From the NCBI GenBank assembly GCA_027452065.1, contig DAIDHC010000061.1, positions 1 through 43,036 of the forward strand: 43,036 nt of DNA, in the 5' to 3' direction. Shown one piece after another: positions 23,525-32,228 of this stretch (within the stretch, counting starts at the first letter, position 1; each line of letters starts with the position of its first letter). The notes beneath the pieces are model-generated. The model had not been told where the DNA came from, did no database searches, and saw only the letters and a program-made list of their open reading frames with translations. A program made the position numbers and the translations under genes. This stretch comes from Bryobacterales bacterium. GTDB taxonomy: Bacteria; Acidobacteriota; Terriglobia; Bryobacterales; Bryobacteraceae.

Positions 23525-25132
23525 ATGGCGAAGAGCCGTCCGTATCTGTTCATTGCCCCGCTGCTGATTCTCGGCTGCGCACTCCTCGGAGGACTCCTGG
23601 GTCCTGGCGCGAGCGAGGTTTCGGCCTCCGGCCCCGAGGACGACCTCCAGGCCAACCTCCACTCTTTCTCCCGCGTTTACAGCACCGTTCAGCAGAACTT
23701 CGCCGACAACCTGGACCCGGACAAGTCCATTTACAAGGGCGCGATTCCGGGCATGCTGCGAACTCTTGACCCGCACTCCACCTTCTTCGATCCCAAGGAT
23801 TTTCAGGCCCTGCGCGAGGACCAGCGCGGCCACTACTACGGCGTCGGCATGCAGGTCGGCCCGCGCGACGGCAAGACGATTGTGCTTGCTCCTTTCGGCG
23901 GCGGACCGGCCTATCGCGCCGGTCTCCGGCCGGGCGACGTCATTCTCGAAGTCAACGACAAGCGCACCGACAACCTCAGCACGTCCGACATCGCCGACCT
24001 GTTGAAGGGCCCCAAGGGCACCAAGGTGACCGTCGTTGTCGGCCGCGATGGCGTCGAGAAGCCTCTCAGCTTTAACATCATCCGCGACGAGATCCGCCGC
24101 AACAGCGTCGAAGAGGCGTTCTGGTATAAGCCCGGCATCGCCTACATGTACGTCACCTCGTTCAACGAAACCACCAGCCGCGAAATGGAACAACAGTTTG
24201 CCAAGCTCGGCGAGCAGAACATCAAGGGGCTGGTGCTCGATCTGCGCAACAACCCGGGCGGCCTTCTCAACGAAGGTGTCGCCGTGGCCGGCCACTTCCT
24301 GCGCCGCAATGAGCTGGTGGTCTCCCACCGCGGGCGCAATTCCCCCGAGAAGCCCTACTTCGCCAAAGGCAGCCCCGATGGGGAGAACTATCCCATCGTC
24401 GTCGTCGTGAACGGCTACTCCGCCTCGGCCGCCGAGATCGTCACCGGCGCGCTGCAGGACCACGACCGCGCCTGGATCGTCGGCGACACCACCTTCGGCA
24501 AAGGCCTCGTCCAGACCGTTTTCCAACTCGCCGACAACACCGGCCTCGCTCTTACCACCGCTCATTACTACACTCCGAGCGGCCGCCTGATCCAGCGCGA
24601 CTACTCGAACATTTCCTTCCTCGACTACTACTACGGCAAGCACCTAGAGCCGAAGAATCCCACCGATGTGAAGATGACCGACAGCGGCCGCACGGTCTAT
24701 GGCGGCGGCGGTATCACACCCGACGAGAAGATTCTCGCTCCGAAGCTGAACCGCTTTCAGACCGATCTTCTCTACCGCAAGTACGCCTTCTTCAACTTCA
24801 GCGCCCAGTATTTCGGCGGCCGTTCGGCGAAGCTGCCCAACGGCTGGGAGCCGGACAACGACATTCTGAACCAGTTCCACGAGTTTGTTCTCAAGCAGAA
24901 AATCGACTTTACCGAAGCCGACTGGACCGAAAACAGCCAGTGGATCAAGGATCAGCTCAAGCGTGAGATGTACATCACCGCCTTCAGCTACGAGGCGTCG
25001 CAGAAGGTTGCCGCGCAGTCCGATCCGGTGCTGATGAAAGCCGTCGAGGCCATGCCGCAAGCCCAGGCACTGTTCGACAAATCCAAGAAGCTCGAGGTCC
25101 AGCGTTTGGGCGGAACGCCCGCGGGAAAGTAG
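23525..25132 (+). CDS. Carboxyl-terminal processing protease (S41 family, CtpA-like)
   Basis: A 535-residue periplasmic serine protease. It has an N-terminal signal/anchor (PYLFIAPLLILGCALLGGLL), a helical N-domain (HSFSRVYSTVQQNF), a PDZ domain (about 95-185, with RAGLRPGDVILEVND) and the S41 core. The catalytic Ser-Lys pair is S301 in GYSASAAEI and K326 in TFGKGLVQ, 25 residues apart as in the family. The tail (about 380-535) is longer than in minimal CtpA. The ATG at 23525 follows the -10 box directly. guaA begins 2 bases after its stop, so the two are probably co-transcribed. Confidence 0.93.
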   Translation: MAKSRPYLFIAPLLILGCALLGGLLGPGASEVSASGPEDDLQANLHSFSRVYSTVQQNFADNLDPDKSIYKGAIPGMLRTLDPHSTFFDPKDFQALREDQRGHYYGVGMQVGPRDGKTIVLAPFGGGPAYRAGLRPGDVILEVNDKRTDNLSTSDIADLLKGPKGTKVTVVVGRDGVEKPLSFNIIRDEIRRNSVEEAFWYKPGIAYMYVTSFNETTSREMEQQFAKLGEQNIKGLVLDLRNNPGGLLNEGVAVAGHFLRRNELVVSHRGRNSPEKPYFAKGSPDGENYPIVVVVNGYSASAAEIVTGALQDHDRAWIVGDTTFGKGLVQTVFQLADNTGLALTTAHYYTPSGRLIQRDYSNISFLDYYYGKHLEPKNPTDVKMTDSGRTVYGGGGITPDEKILAPKLNRFQTDLLYRKYAFFNFSAQYFGGRSAKLPNGWEPDNDILNQFHEFVLKQKIDFTEADWTENSQWIKDQLKREMYITAFSYEASQKVAAQSDPVLMKAVEAMPQAQALFDKSKKLEVQRLGGTPAGK

Positions 25133-25134
25133 GG

Positions 25135-26913
25135 ATGCAGCAGGACAACGGGGCGCCCCAGATCACCGTCCTCGACGCGGGCGGCCAGTACTGCCATCTC
25201 ATCGCCCGCAAAATTCGCGACTTGGGCGTCTCGGCCGAGGTGCGGCCCAGCGACACTCCCGCTTCGGAGCTGCGTGGGCGCCGCGGCATCGTCATCTCCG
25301 GCGGCCCGGCCAGCGTCTATGATTCCGGCAGCCCACGCATCGATCCCGCGATTCTCGATCTGCCCGGCACGGCGGTGCTCGGCATCTGCTACGGTCTCCA
25401 CTTGATGGCGCACGAGCTCGGCGGCGGCGTGCGCCTGGGCGACAAAGGCGAATATGGAACCGCCGTTCTGCACACCGCCCGGCCGCACCCGATCCTGGCC
25501 GGCCTCAACGGCGAAACGCGCGTCTGGATGAGCCACCGCGATCTGGTCGAAACGCCGCCCCGCGGTTTCGAAATTCTCGCCGCCACCGAGGAATGCCCGG
25601 TCGCCGTCATGGCCCACTCCGAGCGCCCTCTTATCGGCGTTCAGTTTCACCCCGAGGTCGTGCACACCGAGCACGGCCAGGACATCTACGCCAATTTCCT
25701 TTTCGGGATCTGCGGCTGCACCAAGGACTGGGACCCGCGCGGGCGCATCCCCCGCGTGGAGCAGGACATCGTCCGCATCGCCGGCTCGCGGAACATCTTC
25801 TTCTTCGTCAGCGGCGGCGTAGACTCCACCGTCGCCTACACGCTGTGCCTCCGCGCCCTCGGCCCGGAGCGCGTCTACGGCGTCTATGTCGATACTGGCC
25901 TGATGCGCGAGGGTGAGACGGATTTCGTCCATGGCGTATTCAGCCGCCTCGGCGCCACCGCCTTTCACGTCGAGGACGCCGCGGCAGGCTTTCTGGCCGC
26001 CCTCGAAGGCGTCACCGAACCTGAGCTGAAGCGCAAGCGCATCGGCGAGGAGTTCGTCGCCGTCCAGGAGCGCATCCTCAGCAGCGGCAATTTTCTCGAC
26101 GGCCACTGGATTCTCGGCCAGGGCACGATTTACCCCGACACGATCGAATCCGGCGGCACGGCCCACGCCGACCTCATCAAGACCCATCACAACCGTGTCG
26201 ACGGCATCCAGAAGCTCATCGACTCGGGCCGCATCGTCGAACCCCTGTCATCGTTCTACAAGGACGAAGTGCGGGAGATCGGCCGGGAGCTCGGCATCCC
26301 GGAGCCGTTCCTGACGCGCCATCCCTTCCCCGGCCCCGGCCTCGCCATCCGCTGCCTCTGCGCCGAGCGCGACGAGCCGGCGACACGCGTGGACGATGGT
26401 TGGATTCTGCCGGTTCACTCGGTCGGCGTGCAGGGCGATTCGCGCAGCTATCGCAAGGTGCTGCTTGCGCCGGGCTCACCCACCGACGCCGGCATCCACA
26501 GCCTGGCCACGCGCCTCATCAACAACAGCCGCGAATACAATCGCGTGGTCGTCGATTGCTCCGGCTGGCCGCCCGAGACCCCGCTCACTATCAGCCGCTC
26601 CTCAATCACTGCCGAGCGTCTCCACCGGCTCCGGTGCGCCGACGCCATCGTCCGCGAGCTTTCCGCCGCCTCCGGCTTCGACCGCCAGGTCTGGCAGTTC
26701 CCGGTCATCCTCATCCCCGCCGGCACGCCCGCACGGCCCGACTCCGTCGTCCTCCGCCCCGTCCATTCCGTGGATGGAATGACCGCCGAGTCCGTCGCCA
26801 TGCCGCCCTCGCTGCTCGATGAGATGCGCCGACGGGTGCTTGAAATCGACGGCGTCTGTACGATGCTTTTCGATCTCACGCACAAACCGCCCGGCACCAT
26901 CGAATGGGAGTGA
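25135..26913 (+). CDS. guaA: GMP synthase (glutamine-hydrolysing), long eukaryote-like form
   Basis: Converts XMP to GMP with glutamine and ATP. The class-I amidotransferase domain (about 9-190) has nucleophile C85 in GICYGLH, and H172 and E174 in VQFHPEV. The ATP-pyrophosphatase domain has SGGVDS at 226-231 and LGQGTIYPDTIESGG. HPFPGPGLAIR precedes a C-terminal part with SVGVQGDSRSYR and the end PPGTIEWE. At 592 residues it exceeds the usual 510-525: about 90 residues (440-535) are inserted in the dimerisation domain, resembling human GMP synthase. The ATG at 25135 is 2 bases after the protease stop. Confidence 0.95.
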   Translation: MQQDNGAPQITVLDAGGQYCHLIARKIRDLGVSAEVRPSDTPASELRGRRGIVISGGPASVYDSGSPRIDPAILDLPGTAVLGICYGLHLMAHELGGGVRLGDKGEYGTAVLHTARPHPILAGLNGETRVWMSHRDLVETPPRGFEILAATEECPVAVMAHSERPLIGVQFHPEVVHTEHGQDIYANFLFGICGCTKDWDPRGRIPRVEQDIVRIAGSRNIFFFVSGGVDSTVAYTLCLRALGPERVYGVYVDTGLMREGETDFVHGVFSRLGATAFHVEDAAAGFLAALEGVTEPELKRKRIGEEFVAVQERILSSGNFLDGHWILGQGTIYPDTIESGGTAHADLIKTHHNRVDGIQKLIDSGRIVEPLSSFYKDEVREIGRELGIPEPFLTRHPFPGPGLAIRCLCAERDEPATRVDDGWILPVHSVGVQGDSRSYRKVLLAPGSPTDAGIHSLATRLINNSREYNRVVVDCSGWPPETPLTISRSSITAERLHRLRCADAIVRELSAASGFDRQVWQFPVILIPAGTPARPDSVVLRPVHSVDGMTAESVAMPPSLLDEMRRRVLEIDGVCTMLFDLTHKPPGTIEWE

Positions 26914-26927
26914 CCCTGGCGCGCCGG

Positions 26928-28889
26928 TCAGATCCGGTGGAAGCTTCTCAGGATGTCGCGCATCGAATAACGTAATGCGATAGGCCGGCCGTGCGGGCAG
27001 CTCATCGGGCAACTGGTGGCCGCCAGCGCCTGCATCAGCCACTCGATCTTGGCCGGCTCGAGCCGCATGTTGATCTTGATCGCGGCGCGGCAGGCAATCG
27101 ATGCGGCCAGGCCGCGGCGCACATCCTCGATCGAGGCCTGTCTCAGCTCGCTCTCGGCGATCTCGAGAATCTCGAATACCAGCCGCTCGACGTCGCCCGC
27201 GCCCACGCCCGCCGGCGCCGCTTTCACGGCGATCGTGCGGTGTCCGAACGGCTCAGTCTCAAAGCCGGCCCGGTCGAGCTCCCCCGCGATGCGCGCGTAT
27301 TCCACCTGCTGCGCCGGGCTCAGCTCGATCACCAGCGGCATCAGCAGACGCTGGCGCTCCATCCGCCCCTCGGCCTGCTGCCGCAGAACCTGCTCGAACA
27401 GAATGCGCTCGTGCGCCACGTGCTGGTCGATGATCCACAATCCGTCGCGGCCCGCGGCCACGATGAAGCTGTCATGAAGCTGCCCCAGCGGCCGCAGCTC
27501 GCCCAGCTCCGCCAGTCCTTCCCCGCCCTGCCAGCCCATGCCCGGAATTCCGCCGTGAGTATCCGGCACCGGCAGGCGCGGCGGAGCCGAAGCTCCGGCG
27601 GCCCCGGCGCTCCCGGCGGCCGGCGCCGGAGCCGCCACCAACTCCACCGCGGCATCTCCAAACTCGAACCGCCCCGGAGGCCCGGCCGGCCTCCGCAGCT
27701 CGAACACCGGCAGATCCTCGGCGCGCTCGGTCCCGGCCGGCGCCTCGACGCCGGCCCGATCCTCGTACGCCCCGTTTTCGATCCGCTGGCTGAACTCCGA
27801 GTACGGCAGCCCCGCTCCCGGCTGAGGAGCCTGCGGAAGCACCGGCATCGGCGCCGCCGGACGCGAGGCGATCAGCCGCTCCCGGATCACGTCGCGCACC
27901 ATGTCGTGCACGAACGGCCCGTGCCGGAAGCGCACCTCCGTCTTGGCCGGGTGGATGTTGACGTCCACTTCCTCGTAGTCGCATTCCAGAAACAGCAGCG
28001 CCACCGGAAAACACGCCGGCGGCATCAGGTTGTAGTAGGCCGAGGACAGCGCGTGCAGCAGCAGGCGGTCCCGGATCAACCGGCCGTTCACGAACAGGTA
28101 GATCGAGTTGCGGTTCAGCTTCTGCACCTGCGGCGCGGAGATGAATCCGCGCAGCCGGAACACGCGGCGCTCGGCTTCCCCGCCGCTCTCTACCGCCAGC
28201 TCGCGCTCCACCGGCTCCAGTTCCACCAGGTCTTCCAGCAGCCGGCTCCCGAACACCTGGTAGACGCGCTCGCGCAGCGTCGCCACCGGCGTCAGGTCCA
28301 GCAGCTCCGCTGCGCCGTGCCTCAGCAGCAGCCCCTTTTCCGGATGCGCCAGCCCGTAATGCGTCGCCAGCGAGGCGATGTGCGCCAGCTCCGTCTGGTC
28401 CGAGCGGAGGAATTTCCGCCGCGCCGGCACGTTGAAAAACAGATCGCTCACGGTGATGGACGTGCCTCGCGGTGCCGGAACGTCGTCGCAGCGGATCAGC
28501 TTACCGCCGCTGATTTCGATGCGCGTTCCCACCGGCTCCTCGGCCGAGCGCGTCTCCAGCGCCAGCCGCGAAACCGACCCGATCGAGGGCAGCGCCTCGC
28601 CCCGAAAGCCCAGCGTGGCGATCGACAGCAGGTCCCTTTCATCGCTCAGCTTGCTGGTGGCGTGCCGCTCGAAGGCCAGCAGGGCGTCGTCGCGCAGCAT
28701 GCCGCAGCCGTCGTCCGTCACGCGGATCAGCCGCCGGCCGCCGTTCTCCACCTCGATCCGGATCTGCGACGAGCCCGCGTCGAGCGCGTTCTCCACCAGC
28801 TCTTTCACCACCGACGCCGGCCGCTCCACCACCTCGCCGGCGGCGATCCGGTTGGCAACCGTGTCGGAAAGAATGCGAATTTTTCCCAT
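26928..28889 (-). CDS. mutL: DNA mismatch repair protein MutL
   Basis: A 653-residue GHKL ATPase acting between MutS and downstream repair enzymes. The N-domain has RIAAGEVVERPASVVKELVE, DDGCGM and LGFRGEALPSI. A Pro/Ala-rich linker (about 335-450) follows. The C-domain carries the endonuclease signature as DQHVAHERILFE, with Val where Ala is usual, plus ACRAAIKINM and CPHGRP, so it is probably a nicking-type MutL. The ATG at 28889 gives MGKIRILSDTVANRIAAGE. It is convergent with guaA, with 14 bases between stops. It lies downstream of the export genes and is probably co-transcribed. Confidence 0.96.
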   Translation of the reverse strand: MGKIRILSDTVANRIAAGEVVERPASVVKELVENALDAGSSQIRIEVENGGRRLIRVTDDGCGMLRDDALLAFERHATSKLSDERDLLSIATLGFRGEALPSIGSVSRLALETRSAEEPVGTRIEISGGKLIRCDDVPAPRGTSITVSDLFFNVPARRKFLRSDQTELAHIASLATHYGLAHPEKGLLLRHGAAELLDLTPVATLRERVYQVFGSRLLEDLVELEPVERELAVESGGEAERRVFRLRGFISAPQVQKLNRNSIYLFVNGRLIRDRLLLHALSSAYYNLMPPACFPVALLFLECDYEEVDVNIHPAKTEVRFRHGPFVHDMVRDVIRERLIASRPAAPMPVLPQAPQPGAGLPYSEFSQRIENGAYEDRAGVEAPAGTERAEDLPVFELRRPAGPPGRFEFGDAAVELVAAPAPAAGSAGAAGASAPPRLPVPDTHGGIPGMGWQGGEGLAELGELRPLGQLHDSFIVAAGRDGLWIIDQHVAHERILFEQVLRQQAEGRMERQRLLMPLVIELSPAQQVEYARIAGELDRAGFETEPFGHRTIAVKAAPAGVGAGDVERLVFEILEIAESELRQASIEDVRRGLAASIACRAAIKINMRLEPAKIEWLMQALAATSCPMSCPHGRPIALRYSMRDILRSFHRI

Positions 28890-28945
28890 GAAGTCCGCGC
28901 GGCTCGCCCTGCCGGCGGGCCCCACTGTCGATCATCCCACGAGCG

Positions 28946-30190
28946 TCACTTGTATCCGATCGCCTCGGCCGGATCCACCCGCGCGGCCTGGCGCGCCGGA
29001 TAGATGCCGAACGCCAGCCCCACGCCGCCCGCCACCGCGAGCCCCAGCCCCAGCGCCGTTCCGGCCATCGACGTCGCCCACCCGGCCGCCGACAGAACCC
29101 GCAGTGCCACCAGCCCCAGCAGCACGCCCGCCGCTCCGCCGGCCAGCGCAATGACCACCGCTTCGGCCAGAAACTGCCGGGCGATGTCGAGCTGGCGCGC
29201 CCCCACCGTCCGCCGGATGCCAATCTCCCGCCGCCGCTCGATCACCCCGGCCAGCATGATGTTCATCACGCCGATCCCACCCGCCAGTAGCGAGATCCCG
29301 GTCACAAGGAGCATCACGGCGAACACCGGCGCCTGCGCCCGCTTGCGCTCCTCCAGCATCGCCGCCGGCGCCACGACGATGAAGTCGCGCAGCCCGTGGT
29401 GCCGGCTCAGCAACAGCGCCGACGCCGTCCGCGCCGCCGCCGCCGCGTCGCCCGACACCCGCGCGTACATCCCATCGATCTCGTCGCGCGGGCTCCCCCC
29501 GCTCTCCTCAAATCGCCGCGTTACCGTCGTCAGCGGCGCCAGGATCACGCCGTTGCCGTCCGCCTCTTCCAGCCCCGCCGCTCCCGCCTCCGCCGTCGCC
29601 TGCCGCGCCAGCACGCCGATCACCTGCAGCCACACGTCGTTCAGCTTGACGTATTTCCCCACCGCCGGATCGAAGCCCAGCAGACTCGCCTTGGCGTCCT
29701 CGCCCAGCACGCAGACCGGAGAGGACAGCTCCTCGTCCTCGTCGTTGAAGAACCGCCCCTCCTGCAGCCGCAGCCGCCGGATGCGCCCGAACACCGGCTC
29801 CACGCCCATCAGCAGCGGCACGCCCCGCGATGGCTTCGGCAGCACGCGCGCCAGCGGAACCTTCTTCCGCGCCGTCAGCATCGCGATCCCCGGCGCCACC
29901 CGCCTCACCGCCCGTGCATCCCCGTACGTCAGTCCCGGCGACACTTGCCGCCGCCGCTCGAACTCGGTCGGGCTCGCCGCCTCGCGCGCCTCCACGATGA
30001 CGCTGTCGCGGCCGAGCGCGTTCACGTCCCGCAGCACCTCCTCGCGCGAGCCCGAGCTCAGCCCCAGGATCACGATCATCGCCCCGACACCCACGATCAT
30101 TCCCGATATCGTCACCAGGCTGCGCGGCTTGTGGGCCATCAGGTCCGCAAGGTCCATCCTCAACTCGGGAACGTAGCCGCCCAGGCTCAA
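28946..30190 (-). CDS. MacB/FtsX-type ABC transporter permease without ATPase domain
   Basis: A 414-residue inner-membrane permease. It has one N-terminal helix (LVTISGMIVGVGAMIVILGL), a large periplasmic MacB-PCD domain (about 50-285) and three C-terminal helices with the FtsX motif ERRREIGIRRTVGARQLDI and the end YPARQAARVDPAEAIGYK. No nucleotide-binding domain is fused or encoded nearby. The start used is TTG at 30190, just after the upstream stop with GGAG before it; an ATG at 30157 is the alternative and removes 11 residues. It probably works with the three upstream membrane-fusion proteins and an ATPase elsewhere. Confidence 0.9.
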   Translation of the reverse strand: MSLGGYVPELRMDLADLMAHKPRSLVTISGMIVGVGAMIVILGLSSGSREEVLRDVNALGRDSVIVEAREAASPTEFERRRQVSPGLTYGDARAVRRVAPGIAMLTARKKVPLARVLPKPSRGVPLLMGVEPVFGRIRRLRLQEGRFFNDEDEELSSPVCVLGEDAKASLLGFDPAVGKYVKLNDVWLQVIGVLARQATAEAGAAGLEEADGNGVILAPLTTVTRRFEESGGSPRDEIDGMYARVSGDAAAAARTASALLLSRHHGLRDFIVVAPAAMLEERKRAQAPVFAVMLLVTGISLLAGGIGVMNIMLAGVIERRREIGIRRTVGARQLDIARQFLAEAVVIALAGGAAGVLLGLVALRVLSAAGWATSMAGTALGLGLAVAGGVGLAFGIYPARQAARVDPAEAIGYK

Positions 30191-30191
30191 C

Positions 30192-31526
30192 TCAGCGCCT
30201 CTCCTTCTGAGGCTCCGCCGCCGCCCCGCCGCCCGGCGCTTCGATCAGCACCATCTCGCCCGGCTTCAGCCCGCTCCCCACCGCCGTCAGAATCCCGTCG
30301 CTGCCCAGTACCGTCAGCTTCCGCTCGGCAAGGCGCCCGCCGCTCACCACCCGCGCCAGCCACACTCCTCCCCGCTTCACCACCGCCGCCGCCGGCGCCA
30401 CCACCGCCTCCGGAAAAGTGTCGATGTAAACGTCGACGTTCGCCAGCATCCCCGGCCGCACCAGTTCCCCCAACCGCGCCGCCGCCTCTGCTTCGCCGCC
30501 CGCGCCGGACTGCGCCACCCGGTCGAGCAGCGGCGTCATGTCCAGATCCAGCCGCATCTCGAGACGCTGGCCCGGATCGGCCCGCCGCCCGCTCCCGGCC
30601 TCCGCTTCCCCCACGCTCGTCACCTGGGCCTCCAGCGCCGTCTCCGGCAGTGCGTCCAGCCTCACCTCCGCTTCCTGTCCGGCCTTCAGGTACGCGGCCT
30701 CGGAAACCCGCACCGGCGCCACCACCTGGAGCTGCGTCAGATCCAGCACCTCGGCCACCTCGGCTCCGCCGCCCACCTCGTCGCCTTCGCGCAGATACGC
30801 CGCTCCCGGCGTTCCGCCGCCGAAGCCCGGCGCTCCCGGAGCCACCCGCACAAGCCCGTCGAACGGCGCCGTCAGCCGCGTCTGTTCGATCTCCCGCCGC
30901 TCCTGCTCCATCTCGGTGACGCTCTTCCGCTTCCGCTCCTCGAGAATCTCCAGCCGCTCCTTCGCGTGCTCCCGGCGCGCCTTTTGGTCTTCCTCCAGCC
31001 GCGCCAGGCTCCGCCGCGCCTCCTCGAGCCGCGCCACGTTCTTTTGCGCCTCGCTCGGCGGCAGCAGTTCGTTTCGCTTGGCATCCAGCTCCGCCCGACG
31101 CACCGCGAAGCGCGCCGCCAGCAGGTCTACTTCGTCCTGGTTGTCGCTGATCGCCTCGTCGGCTTTCTCTTTCTGGATCAGCTCCTCCACCCGGCCGATG
31201 TCCAGCTTCTTCTCTTCCAGACGCGTCCGCTGGTCGGCGGCGTCGAACTCCACTACCAGGTCGTGCGCCCGCAGAAACGCGCCCGGCCGCGCCATTTTCG
31301 CTATTTTTATCACGCCCGGCAGCCGCGGCGCATACATCGCCGCCGTCCGCTCCGCTCTCAGCTCGCCCCGCGCTATCCGCTTCAACACCACCGGCTCGCG
31401 CCTCACCTGAGCCATCGCCGGCCCGGCCGTCCCCTTCGGCAGCGTGCCCGCCGCCTCCCAGGCCAGCCACACACCACCCGCCAGAACAACAGCCCATATT
31501 GCGCGAAAGAATCCGTTGATGCCCAT
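30192..31526 (-). CDS. HlyD/MFP-family membrane fusion protein with long coiled coil
   Basis: A 444-residue periplasmic adaptor. An N-terminal membrane segment (IWAVVLAGGVWLAWEAAG) is followed by a first lipoyl half (ARGELRAERTAAMYAPRLPG). A long charged helical hairpin (about 100-215, with LEEARRSLARLEEDQKARRE) precedes the second lipoyl half (TRLTAPFDGLVRVAP), and beta-barrel and membrane-proximal domains end the protein. It starts with the ATG at 31526, 12 bases after the preceding adaptor. The permease start lies immediately behind it. Substrate unknown. Confidence 0.9.
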   Translation of the reverse strand: MGINGFFRAIWAVVLAGGVWLAWEAAGTLPKGTAGPAMAQVRREPVVLKRIARGELRAERTAAMYAPRLPGVIKIAKMARPGAFLRAHDLVVEFDAADQRTRLEEKKLDIGRVEELIQKEKADEAISDNQDEVDLLAARFAVRRAELDAKRNELLPPSEAQKNVARLEEARRSLARLEEDQKARREHAKERLEILEERKRKSVTEMEQERREIEQTRLTAPFDGLVRVAPGAPGFGGGTPGAAYLREGDEVGGGAEVAEVLDLTQLQVVAPVRVSEAAYLKAGQEAEVRLDALPETALEAQVTSVGEAEAGSGRRADPGQRLEMRLDLDMTPLLDRVAQSGAGGEAEAAARLGELVRPGMLANVDVYIDTFPEAVVAPAAAVVKRGGVWLARVVSGGRLAERKLTVLGSDGILTAVGSGLKPGEMVLIEAPGGGAAAEPQKERR

Positions 31527-31538
31527 CGCCGTGCCCGG

Positions 31539-32228
31539 CTACAGCTTCCTCGCCCGCCGGGCCACCTCCGTCGGATCCTTCAGCGCCACGCGGTCGCCCG
31601 GACTCAGCCCCCGCTTCACCGCCATCTCGGTGTCGTTGCGCCGGCCCGCCTCGATGGCGTGAAGCTCGAACTCGTGCCCCTTCTGCACGTACACCGCCGG
31701 TTGTCCGTTGGACAGAAAGCTCGCTTGGGTCGGAATCAGCACCTGCTGGGGAATCACCTCCACCACAATGTCGGCCGAGCCCGTCATACCCTCCTGCAGC
31801 CGCCGGTCCGCTCCCTCGACCGCCGCCCGCGCCGGAAACAACTTCGGCGTGTCCCCGTCGCCGTTATCGGCGCCGGCGATGTTGCCGATCCACACCAGCT
31901 TCCCCCGGAACTCCCGGTTCCGGATCGCGTCGAGACGGATGTTCACCGGCTGTCCGACCCGCACCTTTCCCCGGTCCACCTCCTCCACGCTCAAGTCGAA
32001 GCCCAGCCCAGGCTGTCCACTGGCGTCGGCTCCGGTCAGCCGCCCGCGCGTCGCCACCCGGATCACCAGGTCTCCCAGCCTCGCCTGCGCGGTGGCCACG
32101 TTGGAATTCGTCGTTCCCGGTCCATAATGATAGGCCGCCAGCGCCCCCCCCACTACCGCCGCCGACAACAGCGCCCACAGCGCCGGCCGGTTGCGCCGCG
32201 CCGCCGTCCGGGCGTTTGCCGCCCTCAC
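31539..32228 (-). CDS. Short membrane fusion-like protein lacking the coiled-coil hairpin
   Basis: A 229-residue HlyD-like protein. The N-terminal helix (PALWALLSAAVVGGALAAY) is followed by a lipoyl-like start (LGDLVIRVATRGRLTG). It then goes directly to the beta-barrel region (DRGKVRVGQPVNIRLDAIRN and FRGKLVWIGNI) and the membrane-proximal part (VLIPTQASFLSNGQPAVYV). The coiled coil and second lipoyl half are missing. The GTG start at 32228 overlaps the upstream stop as GTGA, with AGGAGG 4 bases ahead, so the length is probably real rather than a fragment. It may partner with the full-length adaptors on either side. Confidence 0.8.
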   Translation of the reverse strand: MRAANARTAARRNRPALWALLSAAVVGGALAAYHYGPGTTNSNVATAQARLGDLVIRVATRGRLTGADASGQPGLGFDLSVEEVDRGKVRVGQPVNIRLDAIRNREFRGKLVWIGNIAGADNGDGDTPKLFPARAAVEGADRRLQEGMTGSADIVVEVIPQQVLIPTQASFLSNGQPAVYVQKGHEFELHAIEAGRRNDTEMAVKRGLSPGDRVALKDPTEVARRARKL

